From Chrysomallon squamiferum (lineage: Eukaryota; Mollusca; Gastropoda; Neomphalida; Peltospiridae): DNA of 64,000 bases. A program made the translations under genes and the position numbers. The DNA lies in NCBI GenBank assembly GCA_012295275.1, contig CM022670.1:24068255-24132254 (forward strand). Direction: 5' to 3'. Positions 1 through 13,156 of this stretch are shown here, piece after piece. Within the stretch, counting starts at the first letter, position 1. Each line of letters begins with the position of its first letter. The notes beneath the pieces were generated by a model. That model did not search any database and was not told the DNA's origin. It worked only from the letters and a program-made list of their open reading frames with translations.

Positions 1-326
1 AACTGGTTCAGGCAGAGAATGAAAAAGCTAAGGAGGTAAAATTTATTTTACTACTGAATGTTTATTTGGTGATTTCTAGCTGAAAAACAAATAATAATAA
101 TAATAATAATGTTTATATCAAGCTCTTTTGATTTCCATCAAGAAATCAGATATTTTATTTATTAAAATATTTTAAAATAAATTTGTATAGGGGTAAAACA
201 CAGCAGTGTTTAACTTGTCATTATCCATTTTTTATTGCACTGTTGATAGGTGGTTTACAAAATATTTATTTCTTTCTGTTTATTTTATAGTTTGAAATCC
301 TGTCTGCTATGCTGAATCAGGGTTGA
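1..326 (+). CDS. 3' end of an unidentified gene (two terminal coding exons, partial)
   Basis: Two short segments read as the last exons of a plus-strand gene that starts left of the window. Segment 1 (ending at 35) reads LVQAENEKAKE and stops at GAG|GTAAAA, a usable donor. Segment 2 starts at 291 after a pyrimidine-rich tract ending in TTTTATAG and reads FEILSAMLNQG followed by TGA at 324-326. Both junctions are phase 0, so the two join without a frame break. The joined tail is charged and then hydrophobic, as in a coiled coil or helical C terminus. I do not recognise the family from 22 residues. The alternative is chance, since the segments are short; the matching phase and sensible splice sites favour a real gene. 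Confidence 0.5.
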
Positions 327-1743
327 ACAAATGAAATGGATAATCATTTGAATGATGATGTCCTTCACTGACTCATTGCTCCAGTCATTATTCACAACAG
401 TTAAATACATATGTGAAATGTGTTGATTTGGGTTAACTGATCTTGGCTACTGTATACAACAACATGAGCAAGCTTTTCATCTTTAATGAAGAAACCATTT
501 CAGAACACTAGAGGGAATACATAACTTGAGATACACAAACAAAAACATGATGTTTAACAATTTTGCTAAATAAAATATAAGCAGAATCCTTGAATACTGA
601 GACATTCTGACTAGGAACTGAATCTGCTTATTAGAAGAAAATGGGAAATTGTGTCAAAATCTGAAATTGAACTAAATTTTAAAAAAATGATATCCAATTA
701 CAATACGTAATTAAGGAATATCTTTAATTTACAATTTTTGATCAAATGTTTGTTTTGCACATGTACTATATATATATATATATATATAGTAAGGTCAAAA
801 CAAGAATTAAGATTTTTAACTCAAATGTTTTTACATAAAAGCAAAATGGAGAACTGGATGATTTAAAATTTTAAGTGAACTGTACAAAATTTTAAAAAGT
901 ATTCTTAAATGTGATATAACCACATATGTGAATGTAATAATAATGAGAAAAAAATAATTCTGCTGTTGCATTTTCTTTGTTTTAAATCTTACAATTATAA
1001 GGTAGTGTGCCAGTCTCAAACCACAGTACCATCAGTATGGATGTAAATGGAGTCAGACTTGTAGGTGAATAATATAGTTTATTTTACAGTACATGAAATA
1101 AATAAAATGGCTGAAAACTTACAACTCAAAAGCTATAATTGTAATAAATTACAAATTCTGCTTGAAGTAATATTAATAATTTAAAAAATTAATTGGCTTA
1201 ACAATATATACTGATCTAGCTCATTAATCTGATTTTACAGGTAGATTCTAGTTAGAAGAAATATATACAAAAAAAAAAAAAACAGAAAAAAATAGTAAAA
1301 GAAATATTTCAAAATTTGGAACATCAAACAAAACATAGGTTTTCTACCCAAGGGTTGCGAGATCGTTCTTGAGCAAGGGTATGTTTCAAGCCTTTTTTCA
1401 ACTTGACTTGGAAGGAGGAATAAATAGGTGTAGATAGGTTTAGGACCCGTCATAGTGAATATAGATTCCTTTTGTACTATCTCTGGTTTATGAAAATATA
1501 GTAATCCTAGATATTATTGAATCAAACATAACCAGTGATTTAAAACAATAGGATGAAAACCAGTGATTTAAAACAATAGTATTACATACTTTTCTTATTT
1601 GTGTAGAATAGAGAAATAATAACCATTGTTTCCTATACTATAAAGGTCAGAATATATATGTTTTAAAGTAATTAGTGGGGAGTAAGTTCTAGCAAGATAA
1701 AGATGACTGCCTTTTATGGGGAGCTTTTGTTAGCACTGGGGAC

Positions 1744-1766
1744 TATGGTCATATCACATGACCATA
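1744..1766. repeat. Short perfect inverted repeat (9-bp arms, 5-bp loop)
   Basis: TATGGTCAT and ATGACCATA flank ATCAC. It lies in a patch of higher complexity (about 1690-1910) within otherwise AT-rich DNA. Function unknown; it could be part of an old mobile element. Confidence 0.5.
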
Positions 1767-4607
1767 TATGGCAACTGCTGCCTGGAATTTAAGGGGGCCA
1801 TTCTCAGAGAGCACTCTGACCTTGGACATTGCAGGACCTTAAAAGTTGCTAATGAAGGTGGCAACACTGGTTATGTGTGTTTTGCAACTATATAATTTTT
1901 ATGATAATGTTTTATGAACCTGGTCAGTTGTATATATTAATATTACAATATCAGCGATTCCCTAGTATTAAAGCCCTTTAATTGGAAACCCTGTCTTGTT
2001 TGTTTATTCCCTAGACAATGACATATATATTAAACTGTCACATTAGGTAATATTGACATGAAAGATGGTATATTGTTTTAACATTAAATGAAATTCATGC
2101 TACATTAATGAAACACAGAAGAATCATTCTGGATGCAGTGCAGAGCAGCAAATGTTTGGAACTACTAAACAACTAAGACATATTACTTTAATAATAGGCC
2201 AATTTGTAACAACATGTTCCGACAAAGATATCTTCAATTTTCAACTTCTAGACCTACTTGAACATAAAAATTGGTATGAATTTTATGTGTCCGAGTGTTT
2301 TTCCTGTATGATTCATTTATGGAAACAAACAATTTACTTGAATAGTTTGGGTACAAACAAGGAACGAATAAATTATTATAAACCCGGCAGATGAATACTG
2401 TATAGTGTATGTAATAAACAAGCAATAATAAAATTAAATAACAAATATTGAAATAACACCAACCCTGGCAACCCTGCTCTACATTTATCATTTTTATGGT
2501 TTGGTACCTGACCATTTATTTGGTAAGAGGCGGATTTAAAATATAAAAGAAACAATGAAAAAAAAAAAAAAATGTATTTGACAAATACAAATAAATAAAC
2601 TTTTAAAACAGTATCTATTTGATATTTATTAAACCACTTAAAATAGTGTAACGTCCACATCAACACTACGATTGATATTAGCAATGGTAATTGCCGCTAG
2701 AGACGCTCGCTACCTTTTTTCTTTCTTCGTTTTCCTCCCAGCAATGGCGAATTCCCACTTCAAAATATTACACTGATTTACTATATGTTTTAAAGCAGAA
2801 TGAAATCAAAGATCAGTTTATTTTCTTAGGATAATTTCGTAAAAGATGTAATTGAAAATCCGAAAATAAAGTGATGAAACAGAGAAATGGCTAAAATTGA
2901 CAACTGAATTAGTGAATATTAAATAATAAACGTTAAAAAAAAAATAACGATCGATTACGCAGATTACGTTATTCAAATGGCACATTTAGACCTATAATTA
3001 TTAATATTCTGCCTTGTAATTTACAAATAACGCCATTATTTATTGTTTAACTGCCATTTGAAGTAGTAAACATCAAAATTACAGAAAAAAAAAAAAAAAA
3101 ATAATAATAATTAATTCACGAACCATAACTCCTACTGGGGAATGATCTTATTTCCACCTGTCAATTGAAACAGGCCTAAAACATAATATTTGATTATATA
3201 TATTTAATTAATTTATATATATATATATATTAATAAAATAATAATAATAATAATAAATACAGTAAAAATAAAACAAATACATAATAATGTTCAGAAAAAT
3301 ACATAATAGAAACAATTGTCAATGTTTTAAATTTTTGGCGTAATTTAATTTTTTCATTTTTATTTTTACTTTTTACTTTATTATGGTGACAAAGATAGAT
3401 AATTTCGTCTTTGTTTTGAAATTAAATCCCAAATAGCTGTGGAACTGTATTTCTTTTCTATATACTGACTACAGACGATCTCACTAAATTAATCAGTTTA
3501 TATATGCATATCTGTTACAGAAAATATGTATAATTCCTGAAAATTTCTGAAACTTAGTGAAATGTTGGTTTCATTCAAGAAAATGGCATTGCAAGGCTAC
3601 AAGAAGAATTTTAGGAGGGAAGATCAATAATGGCACCAAAACTCAACAGTGTCCTTAATGGGGAACACTTAATTTCACTGTGAAGACTGCAGTTCTTACG
3701 AAACAATAAATCTGAGTCCATCAGTTTATTCAGATGTATTGTTATCTACTAACCAACAAATAAGCATGTCCTTAATGTAACAGTTTGGTTTTTCTATGGA
3801 TTCTTGGCACTTTGCATACCTAGGTTTCCCACTGATCATTGCCAAATCTGGCCTCAAAGTTTCAGTTAAGAGATTCTACATATTTGTTGACATTTTCAGG
3901 AATTATACATATTTCCTGATAATCTTAAGACTGTTATATATAATTGTAGTGTATGTAGACTGGCTTCACATATCAATATATTTGTACTTTACTGATATAT
4001 ATATATATATATAATTATAATGCTTATTTTGCAACATATACTATGACTTATTACGAAAGAAGCTTTGTCAGAGACAATCTCGTTTTAGAATGGGCCCTCA
4101 AAAATCGAGATGTGCTGAAAATGGTACAATAAAAATAATAAATAAATAAGTAAATAAATAAATAAATAAACGAATTAATTAAAATATCGTAACTTTGGAA
4201 CTATTTAACTGACAACTTAAATTTTGTATTACTGTTACCCATACCCAGCATATCTACCTTTATTTCTTTCTCTTTTTTCTTCGTTTCTTTATTAAAGAAT
4301 GCATGAATGTTTCTTGTATCATAAAAGTGAAATAAGAACAATTAGAAAACGTTAATTTAGAATATCTGCTGTGTTCCGTAGGGTTTTTAAAATTACTAAT
4401 ATAAGAAGGTGCTTTGTTGAGAAGGAGGAAATTAAAGAAATTACGGTGAAGGAAGTTAGACAACGTGGAGAACGTCGTTAAATTTCTCTTTTTTTCGCCA
4501 GTTGTATAACAATTTTGATATTGTCCTTTGCAGTATTTAATATTTTACCATATATTTATTTACTTAAATAACTTTCTTTAACTTTCTCTGAATATATTAA
4601 GAGTCTT

Positions 4608-4700
4608 ATAATTTTATATACTATAAAAAGTATAATATTATATTATACTTCATTATAATACTATTATACTATAGTATAACTATAATATAACTATAGTATT
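4608..4700. repeat. AT-only near-palindromic tract upstream of TMEM165
   Basis: This stretch is almost entirely A and T with alternating TATAATA and ACTATAGT blocks that pair with each other, so it could extrude a cruciform. It sits about 100-190 bp upstream of the proposed TMEM165 start codon. No role is shown by the sequence. Confidence 0.45.
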
Positions 4701-4794
4701 CACTGTATTCAGTATTGTAAGTATTAAGAATTATTGTATACCATTTCGGGCATTTGTGATTTTATGACAGTTCCGGAACAATCAGATAATCATA

Positions 4795-6165
4795 ATGAAT
4801 ATGAATCTACAATGTCGCGAATGTGTTTTGCGATTTGACGGGTGTCCAACAGTTTTGAGAATATCAAAAATGCTTTTAGCAGTCGTAGTGATTCTTCATT
4901 TAATTTCGCAATATGAAGTTTCATCTACTTCAGATGTGGATAGTTATTCCTTTGATGTACATTTAAGTGAACAAAGGCATTTATTAGACCACGACAAAAA
5001 ACACAAAGTAAGTTAAACATTTATTTACTTTCATTTTTAGACCAGTAACCTAGTAATACTAGTATGATATAATTTTTACAGATTTGTTCAATTAGAATTG
5101 TGCAGATGTTACAGCTAGTTATAGTGAACTGTTTTATAAATTTTTATTTCATATAGAATATTATTTATTCAAATTTATAACATATTTTGGGCACATTATG
5201 ATTATCAATTATTTTTAATGTTTTTCTATTAATTAATATTACAGCCCCATTATTTTATTGCATCATTTTACACTTTAGTTCTTCATGATAAACCTTGATA
5301 TACATCAGTGTTTATCAAGTGAATTTTGCAGATATTCACTGACCTTTTAGGTGGAAATACTTTTCGTCATTATTCTAAACTGCCTGCTTGTCACAAAAAA
5401 CCTGCTTGCTATGTTAATATTTACTACTTAAATTTTTAACATTTGGCATCTTAGATGAGCCTCAGAAATACCTAAGAAAAAAAATGAAAAATTTACATTA
5501 GTCTTAATTATCTTCATCACTATAAGATTTTTTTTTTAATAATATGTAAAGAAAAATGATGCTCATTCAGCTTTTCATTAAAAAAAGAACAAAAAAAGCA
5601 CAGACTGGCATACTTTGGAAGTTCCAAAGTTAAAACACTAAATACAAAAACAATTTAATGATGCTTTTGTGTTCAGACTGTGTGCACAGAGAAAAAAGTG
5701 CAACAGCTTCATAAATGCCATCTGTTGTGCATCTAATTTTACTTAACAATTTTTTTGTGAAAACATCTCTTGCATTATTCCTGTGTGCTTTCAGAGTTTA
5801 TTTCATTTTATTTTTGGTGTTTTTGATTTTATGGATCTATTAACTAATACATTAACTATGACATCAAAGAAGAGTGTGGAAGTAAATACAATTTTTATTT
5901 TATTAAACAGTATTCATGTTTTAATTTATTATTTAGGGGTTTTAATTTATTATTTAGGGGATTTAATTGTTCTGTTTTAATCTTAAATTATGTGCTGTTT
6001 AAATTTATTGAAATGATTCTTGTTTAGGGTCTGGGAACTAATGATTTACTTTCCATTATTTCTAATGGGGAAAACTGATTCAGAGTTCAAACAGCCTCCT
6101 GATATGGATTAAATTCAATTTATTTAAAAATGTATAAAATTATAACTTGATTAAAATTTCTTTTC

Positions 6166-6209
<44 letters not shown>

Positions 6210-9200
6210 TTCTTATTTTAAACAGAACACATGCAATTATACTTAATTTTACCCATTGTCAAAAGAAAGTTTAACACAGTTTTAAATATTTTTAGTTGAA
6301 AAAGAAGAAAAGATGTATACATGAAGTAAAATTAAAAGGTCAATATGTCAACTTAATGAACATTAAAAAATAACAACAATACAACATTCCATAATATCAG
6401 TATTGGCCAGAATGATATGGGGGCACAAAAACTCAAATATTCAAGTTCATGGATAACATGTTGAGCATAATGCAAATCATTCAAGTTCATATTAATACTG
6501 TATATGACCACTGCTTGCTTTAGTACACACAACTCTGACACATAAGTGTGTCTCATCTGATAATGTCACTTAGGATATGTAGCTTTTGTCTTTGGAAGGC
6601 TTGAATTATTTTACTTTGGAATTGGAATGCTGTTAAATAACACCTCATGGCTGCTGTTTGGGAAATGGAAATATAGTTGAACACTGAAATGACTGATTTT
6701 ACCTTGAGCTCTTGATATCCATTGATGATGTCCAGTGTTGTGTCCTCCTATCCATAAATGCCTCCCTTCACCACATGGCACAACTGACTTTCATTATCCT
6801 CTTTCAGTCTATGACAGAAACATGTTGTCTTCTATCATCTTGGAATAAACTTCAACAGTAAAAATTACCCTGTGCCAGTGACCTCGCAGCAGCCTTGTAC
6901 AGCCAAGGTCTGTGTTATAGGATAATTTTATGCTGTCAGTAAGTGTCTTCTGTTTGGTCTGTAAGCCCTTATTCCATGAATCTTGGCCAGAGTGCTGTGA
7001 CATGCTGTCCAAACTATTTTTATGCATGTACAATTGTGGATGTTCAGAAGGCATATTCTTTTCACTATTTAGCATATTCTGTTCAAAACAAACTGTATTT
7101 TTCTGTCTTTTATGAAATGTAAAAAAAAAAAAAAAAAAAAAGGTATTAGGTACCAATTTATCTAACATTTCATTTGCCCATGAAGGAATAAAGTTGTTGA
7201 TTGTTTAGGTCAGAACATTTTTGTACCAAGTAGGCAGATCTTAAATGTTGGTTGGGATTGTTGGTGGACATTTATACCTATTGCCATCTCAGAGTTGACA
7301 CCATTTTAACAAGTGTCTTCAGTTGTTATGGTATCTGTTTTTTCTTCCCACTTTTTAAACTATCTATTAATTGCTTCTTCACCACAGTCTGATGTTTTCA
7401 GAAAAGGCATACATTTTTAATTATATTAGAGAATAGTTCTATTTCAGTTTGAAATTAAATCTTTGTATAATAACTAGAGCTTTTTTTATTTATTTTTTGT
7501 AATCTATTTTTAAGTCTGCAACATATATGAATGTGATGATAAATGAAATAGAATAAAGGAAAAGCTAAAATCAGTGTTTAACTAGTGACAGAAAAGGATG
7601 TAATAAACTTTACAGTCTTGTTGTTGGAGCAACATTACAGATTGGTTTAGAGGTTCAGTGAGTTTATATGAGATGTCCATTCAGTCATCTTAAATGAAAT
7701 AAAATAAATTATATTGCATTCCCTGGAAATATTGTAGTAGCTAATATGTGTCATAATAATGAATTGCATTTCAAAGATATACATTTATTTCTTTTCTTTA
7801 TCCTTTTAAAAATTTAGACAAATGGATTCTGTTATAAAGATATGTATGTTTGCTCCATACAAAGACATGCAAGGGAAGAGACTTGTTAATGTGTTTTGAT
7901 TTTTCAGTTGAAGAGTGATGAGGAAACCTCTGATGAGCATGGATTTTATCATACTTTAAAAAAGCGAGGTTCTCACCTTGGCTTTATACATGCTTTTGTA
8001 GCATCACTGTCTGTGATCATTGTATCAGAGCTTGGTGATAAAACCTTTTTCATTGCTGCTATCATGGCAATGAGGCATTCAAGATTAACTGTTCTTGCTG
8101 GGGCACTTGGGGCTCTGATTGTGATGACAATTCTGTCAGGTAGATCACCTTTTTATTTTAGAGCTTGAAAAAAAAAAAAAAAAATAATATATAATAAATA
8201 ATAAAAACCAGGTTATAATGTTTCAGAAAAGTTTGGTTAATCCTAAATGCGATATTTGCTTGACATTACAGAATACCCAACTGTTAATAATTCATGTGAA
8301 TTGTAAAAAATTGTAAAAAATAGGAAAATCACATGCAAACTAAAACAAAATTGATACTGTGTTTTCTAATAATTTGGATTAAAGACGTTAAGTTGATTAA
8401 ATTCAATTACATTTTAATGTTTTACATTACTGTGACTGATAAAATATTAAATATGTTTTAATATATGTTTGAAATTTCAGCTGCTCTAGGTTATGCTGCT
8501 ACTGTTGTCCCAAGAAAATACACGCTTTATGCATCCTCAATTCTTTTTGGTGTTTTTGGTTTGAAGATGTTGAGAGAAGGTAACAACAGTTTCATTGTTT
8601 CACTGTATCATTTGTTTTTCTCATTAATTACTGCCTATGGTTTAAGGGTCTTTGCTTGTCAGATCACCCAAAATAATTCAAAAATGAAATCTTACCTGCT
8701 CTTGTTTTGCTGATATTGCTGGTATTTCTGTTTTTAACATGATTAAACATGTCGTTTTTGAGATGTGGCCATCTGGTTTTTGGCAGTTTTGATTTAAATG
8801 GGCATGGCTGCCAATATTCAAATGATTATTGCTCAGCAGCCAACTGGTCAATCATGTTGAAATGAGTATTTTCATAAGGATTACAAAAATGTCATTATTT
8901 GTAAATAAGGGATAGTTTGAAGCATGATGACCTTTTGATCTTAACTTTTACCTCTTTTATCATGTTTCAAAACTTCATTCTCTGTAGTCCAATTGTGGCA
9001 GTTTCACAAAATCCTCACTACATCATTTTTGTTGATCAAGATGATGAAAGTGAAGTACAGACTGCACAGAATATCAACTTTAGGAAACCAACATGGATCA
9101 TTTCTCAGTGACCAGTGAAACTGATTTGCACTTTTTAGTGTCAGGTATGCCTACTTTGATTTCCTTTTAGAATCTAACAAGACATAAGTATATTATGTAC

Positions 9201-11163
9201 AAAACATTTTTAAGACAAGGTCATTTAAAGGTCACTTGATCCACAAAATGAAATTGAAAGTGAAAGTTAAGATCAAAAGACCATCATGCTTCAGATTATC
9301 TCAATGTGATCCTTAAGATATTATCTTTTCAGCAATTTTGATTAGTTGGATGCTGAGCTGTGGTTATTTGAAAATTGGCAACTATGTCCGTTTTGGTCAA
9401 AATTACCAAAAATTAGGGGGACATATCTCAGAAATTGCTTGTCATAATGTACTAAAAATGAAAAAAATTCATCAGTTTCAGCATAGTTACCTTAAAAATA
9501 CTAAATTTCTGCAAAATGAAGAGGAGTGTTCACCAAGTCTTGCCTTGATTATATTTTTAAATATTGTTTTAAAATTATCTTCAGCATGGGTAATGTCAGC
9601 AAAAGAAGCTCAAGAGGAATTTGATGAAGTACAAGCTGATTTGAAAAAGAAGGAAGATGAGGTTTATTTACAGTTTTAACTGTTTTTATTTTCTTTTTAT
9701 TTAGAAAACATTTATTATTCAGTGTATGTGTGTAAAATAATAATAACAGCAAATATGATGTTTTAAAATTTTAGATAGTTATTTTAATAAAACCATTAGC
9801 TTTCTTGTAATAAATCAAGATCTGCTTTGAAAATGAATATCAAGTTTTTATAATCTAAATTATTTATTTTTTTATTTTTTATTATATTATAAAATCCACA
9901 GAAGATTTTTGGTATTTGCAATTTTTAAGAAGGGTCTTTTAATCAAACTGTTTTGATATTAAAAAAAGTAATAATATAAAAACCCTTATTTTTTATACAT
10001 ATTTCTTTCTTATGAACTGACTTTTTTGTTAATGCTTTATTAGAAAAATATTTATCTTATATAATTTAAAATAAAAAGTACATTTTTATTTTTTTAAGAT
10101 GGCAAAGCAGAATGCACCTACACAAGATATTGAAACAGGGATTATTCGAACACCTGGGCGACATTTTTTATCTGGGATATTATCAACAGTTTTTCTTCAG
10201 TCATTTATGCTAACCTTTTTAGCTGAATGGGGAGACCGTTCGCAAATAGCCACCATTGCTCTGGCTGCCAGAGAAGTAAGCAGATGATTTTCTGATATAT
10301 ATCATTTTATTAGGACTGTTTTATATTTTTTTTTACTTTTCATTTTGTTTGTGTTTTTAAGTTTTTATTTTATTTTTATTTTTTTTCACTAATAATACAG
10401 CAAGAAACCACCACATGACTGCATAATCTGTTTTAAGAAAGTTTTTTATTTTTTATTTTCATAAATTAATTACCTACAGTCATTTTTTGAATACCATCCC
10501 TATACAAATCAATTTTTATTATTATTATTATTATTACTATTATTACTATTATTACTATTATTATTATTGTAATATACTATTAACATAATGGATAGTTAAT
10601 AAATACTATAAATGTACTGTTCATTATAGATTTAACTTTAAGGACATTTTTTTTCAGGATATTTGGGGTGTGGCACTTGGTGGGTTTTTAGGTCATGGTC
10701 TCTGTACAGGTCTTGCAGTTGTAGGTGGCCGAATGATAGCTCAAAGGATTTCTATTAGGACAGGTAACTGTTATTACAGGTTATCTTTAGTTAACATGAA
10801 ATATAGAAACAAAAATTGTGCATTCATTTTAATGATGGTTGAAATGTTTTGTTTGTTATAACAAAATAACACACACTTTTTGTATCAGTTATAGATTTTA
10901 TTAATGTTTTGTGCAGTAGTGGAAATAAATAATAGTTCTAAGAGTATAGATTCACAGAACATAACAACAACAACAACAACAAAAAATTATTCTATGCTTA
11001 AAATGCTTTGACAAACAATTTTGAAATAATTTAAAAATTGCTAAACATTTATAGTATTTTATATGATTTCAGTAACTGTTTACTTTCATTTTCAGTTACA
11101 CTTACTGGAGGAGTTGTATTCATCATTTTTGCCTTCTCAGCACTGATTTTCAACATTGACTGA
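4795..11163 (+). CDS. TMEM165: TMEM165 / GDT1 family Golgi Mn2+/Ca2+ transporter, seven exons
   Basis: Exons: 4795-5007, 7908-8139, 8481-8579, 9585-9661, 10099-10275, 10658-10763, 11096-11163. They sum to 972 nt, 323 codons plus stop, with all phases consistent; human TMEM165 has 324 residues. The family (UPF0016/GDT1) exchanges Mn2+/Ca2+ for H+ at the Golgi and supports glycosylation. Both signature motifs are present: E112-LGDKT and E250-WGDRS, which carry the acidic residues of the ion path. A charged linker (about residues 182-207, EEFDEVQADLKKKEDE) separates the two hydrophobic halves. The N-terminal 70 residues are variable. A hydrophobic segment at 26-44 looks like a signal sequence, so Met26 (ATG at 4870) is an alternative start. 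Exon 4 ends at a weak donor, GAG|GTTTAT. Identification rests on strong similarity across exons 2-7. Confidence 0.95.
6169..6207. repeat. Poly-A tract of 39 bases in TMEM165 intron 1
   Basis: An uninterrupted run of A within the 2.9-kb first intron. It could be the tail of an old retroposed copy, but no recognisable body or target-site duplication was seen beside it. Confidence 0.9.
10515..10567. repeat. (TTA)n microsatellite in TMEM165 intron 5
   Basis: TTA repeats with interspersed ACTATTA variants lie between exons 5 and 6. Confidence 0.85.
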
Positions 11164-11926
11164 ATACAACAGAGCAGACCGAAAGTTTCTGACAACCATG
11201 GAAAAATTGATATTATTATAGATGGACGGAAGAACACCAACTCTCCACTTAAAATTTAAAACTTTTTTTGTTTTAGTTAATGGATTATAATTTGAAATGT
11301 TTGTTACATAATTTATTTTATAGTACATCATTAATTAGATGTAAATTTGTATCTGATGCCGCACAAGAGCTATTCTCAATGCAGGATTTGTTAGACATTG
11401 GTTGTATGCTGAAATGTCATCACAGTACATTTCAGTTGACTTTCCAGATAACGAAGAATGTCTCTTTAAAATAGGTATATTTCATTTTAAATTGATAAGT
11501 TCAGTTTTCACAATTATAAATTGTTTGATGCACTGGCTGTATCGAAGATAAGTTTTTATTTTATTTATTTTAGTAACATTTTTAATCTTGTGATTTGAAA
11601 AGGAGTCATTTGCCTTCTACAGAAAACTGAATCTAATTTTCACATCATTCATTTTTCTACTTAAATTCTGCTATGTTTCTGTCCATTTCAATTCTTTGTT
11701 TAAATATTTTAATAAGATCATGGAAAACAAATAATTTGACAAGTACTTATTTTATTAGAACAGTGTTTTACTGTATTAAAATCTTAATTAACGAGATATG
11801 GGTATGTATTTGTCATAAGTTAGTAGCATATTTTTCTGATTTGTATTTGTAATGTAGATTGCTCTATAAAAATTTTGTTTTTGTTTTTTATAGAAAACAA
11901 ATCAAAACAGTCAATGTAAATAAATA
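11164..11926 (+). other. Probable TMEM165 3' untranslated region
   Basis: Sequence downstream of the TMEM165 stop codon without further coding potential. A canonical AATAAA lies at 11919-11924, immediately before the MITE, and is a candidate polyadenylation signal. Other A-rich hexamer variants occur, so the true 3' end is not fixed by sequence alone. Confidence 0.4.
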
Positions 11927-12372
11927 TAGAGTGTAAGATGGGGTAATTCTGACAATGTGACATTTCTGGATTTCTGGCCCCTAATGTATATTGAAACTTA
12001 CTGCCACTATTTTGCTTAGTCTAGGCTTCTGGACCTTGTTGATCTTTCTATGGCTCATCAGAACAAAATATGACTTGTATTATGATTAGTAGGAGACACA
12101 GTTACGGAGACATAATCATTTCAATGCATCTGAGTACAAATGCGGACCAGATTTACTCCAGATCTTTGGAGCAGATCTGGCCTCTGACAATAATTTTTAA
12201 CCTAGTTCCCATTTCAAAAGTATCAGCATTATAACATGTAGTGTTTGTGTTTACTTAACCAGAAAAATATGTACTACACATTATTCACACCATTTTGTTG
12301 TTACCTGTTGTTTGTTAAGCTGTAGGTGAGGTTGAATGAAAAAGGGAGACAGAATTACCCCACCTTACCCTA
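11927..12372. mobile_element. MITE: non-autonomous DNA transposon with about 24-bp terminal inverted repeats
   Basis: The left end (TAGAGTGTAAGATGGGGTAA, continuing TTCTGAC) is an imperfect inverted copy of the right end, whose reverse complement starts TAGGGTAAGGTGGGGTAATT and continues CTGTC. Each terminus starts with TA, consistent with a TA target duplication. The 446-bp body has no reading frame and contains a perfect internal hairpin near 12159-12181 (CCAGATCT and AGATCTGG). This is the structure of a MITE, most like pogo/Tc1-type families judged by the TA ends and GGGTAA-type termini; the superfamily is inference. It lies just after the candidate TMEM165 poly-A signal. Confidence 0.75.
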
Positions 12373-13070
12373 TGAACATTTACAAACCAAAATTTCTACA
12401 CAAGTGCTATTATATTAATGAGTATTTCCACTATGTTGTAAATACAGATATGTCAAATTCAGGTTGTAAATATAGATATGTCAAATTCAGGTTGTAAATA
12501 CTATGACAAGTATCACAAAGTAAAACCAGTGATGTGTTAGAAAATTATTTTTGTTAATCATGCCTTCAGTCAATTTTCTAGTGTGTTACATTATAAGGTT
12601 TTATTTGTTTTGTTCATTCTAGTTCATAAAAATATTAATGCCATGACATACCAGTGTTTTATTAATAGTGTTTAATACTTTTTCTTGCTTTTTAATATTG
12701 ATTGTACATCAAAATATGAAGAATATAAGCAAAGATATTGTTTTATATATCCTGAATTCCAGTATTTGAAATCATTGAAAAGTAATTTTTCTTTAATTTA
12801 TATTACAGTGTATTTTAAATCTACATTTGCAAAATGGGTTTTCTGGTTCATTATTAAAATAAGAAATGGGGTAACCTTACAAAAATACCATTTTATATTT
12901 CAATATGTTTTAAGACCTGAATGTAATATATAGTCATTCCAGTTTATTTAATTTACATTAACTTAATACTGGTATGTGACATAATTAAAGTAATCAAAAC
13001 CGTAGTTTACATGTGAGAAATTTAAGGTTTTCGTATTTTTAAATGTTTATTTGACAAATAAAAAAAAAAG

Positions 13071-13110
<40 letters not shown>

Positions 13111-13112
13111 TG

Positions 13113-13156
<44 letters not shown>

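Larger units (their letters stand above)
327..4700. other. AT-rich 3' flank and intergenic DNA, no gene seen
   Basis: No reading frame here looks like protein, and those longer than 60 codons are biased by T- or A-runs. The stretch holds short TA, AAT and AAATA microsatellites (for example around 772-790, 3182-3256 and 4134-4170), A-runs near 1270, 2560 and 3086, a 28-bp direct duplication at about 1531-1579, and a small perfect hairpin at 1744-1766. The first part is probably 3' untranslated sequence of the gene ending at 326. Confidence 0.6.

Noticed and set aside
1235-1453. 72-codon minus-strand frame and a GGTTGCGAGATCG motif like a tRNA B-box (possible SINE)
   Set aside because: No matching A-box at the right distance, no poly-A or target duplication, and no second copy in the window.
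6809-7168. 119-codon minus-strand frame inside TMEM165 intron 1
   Set aside because: No family similarity, opens through a T-run, and no splice context; treated as chance.
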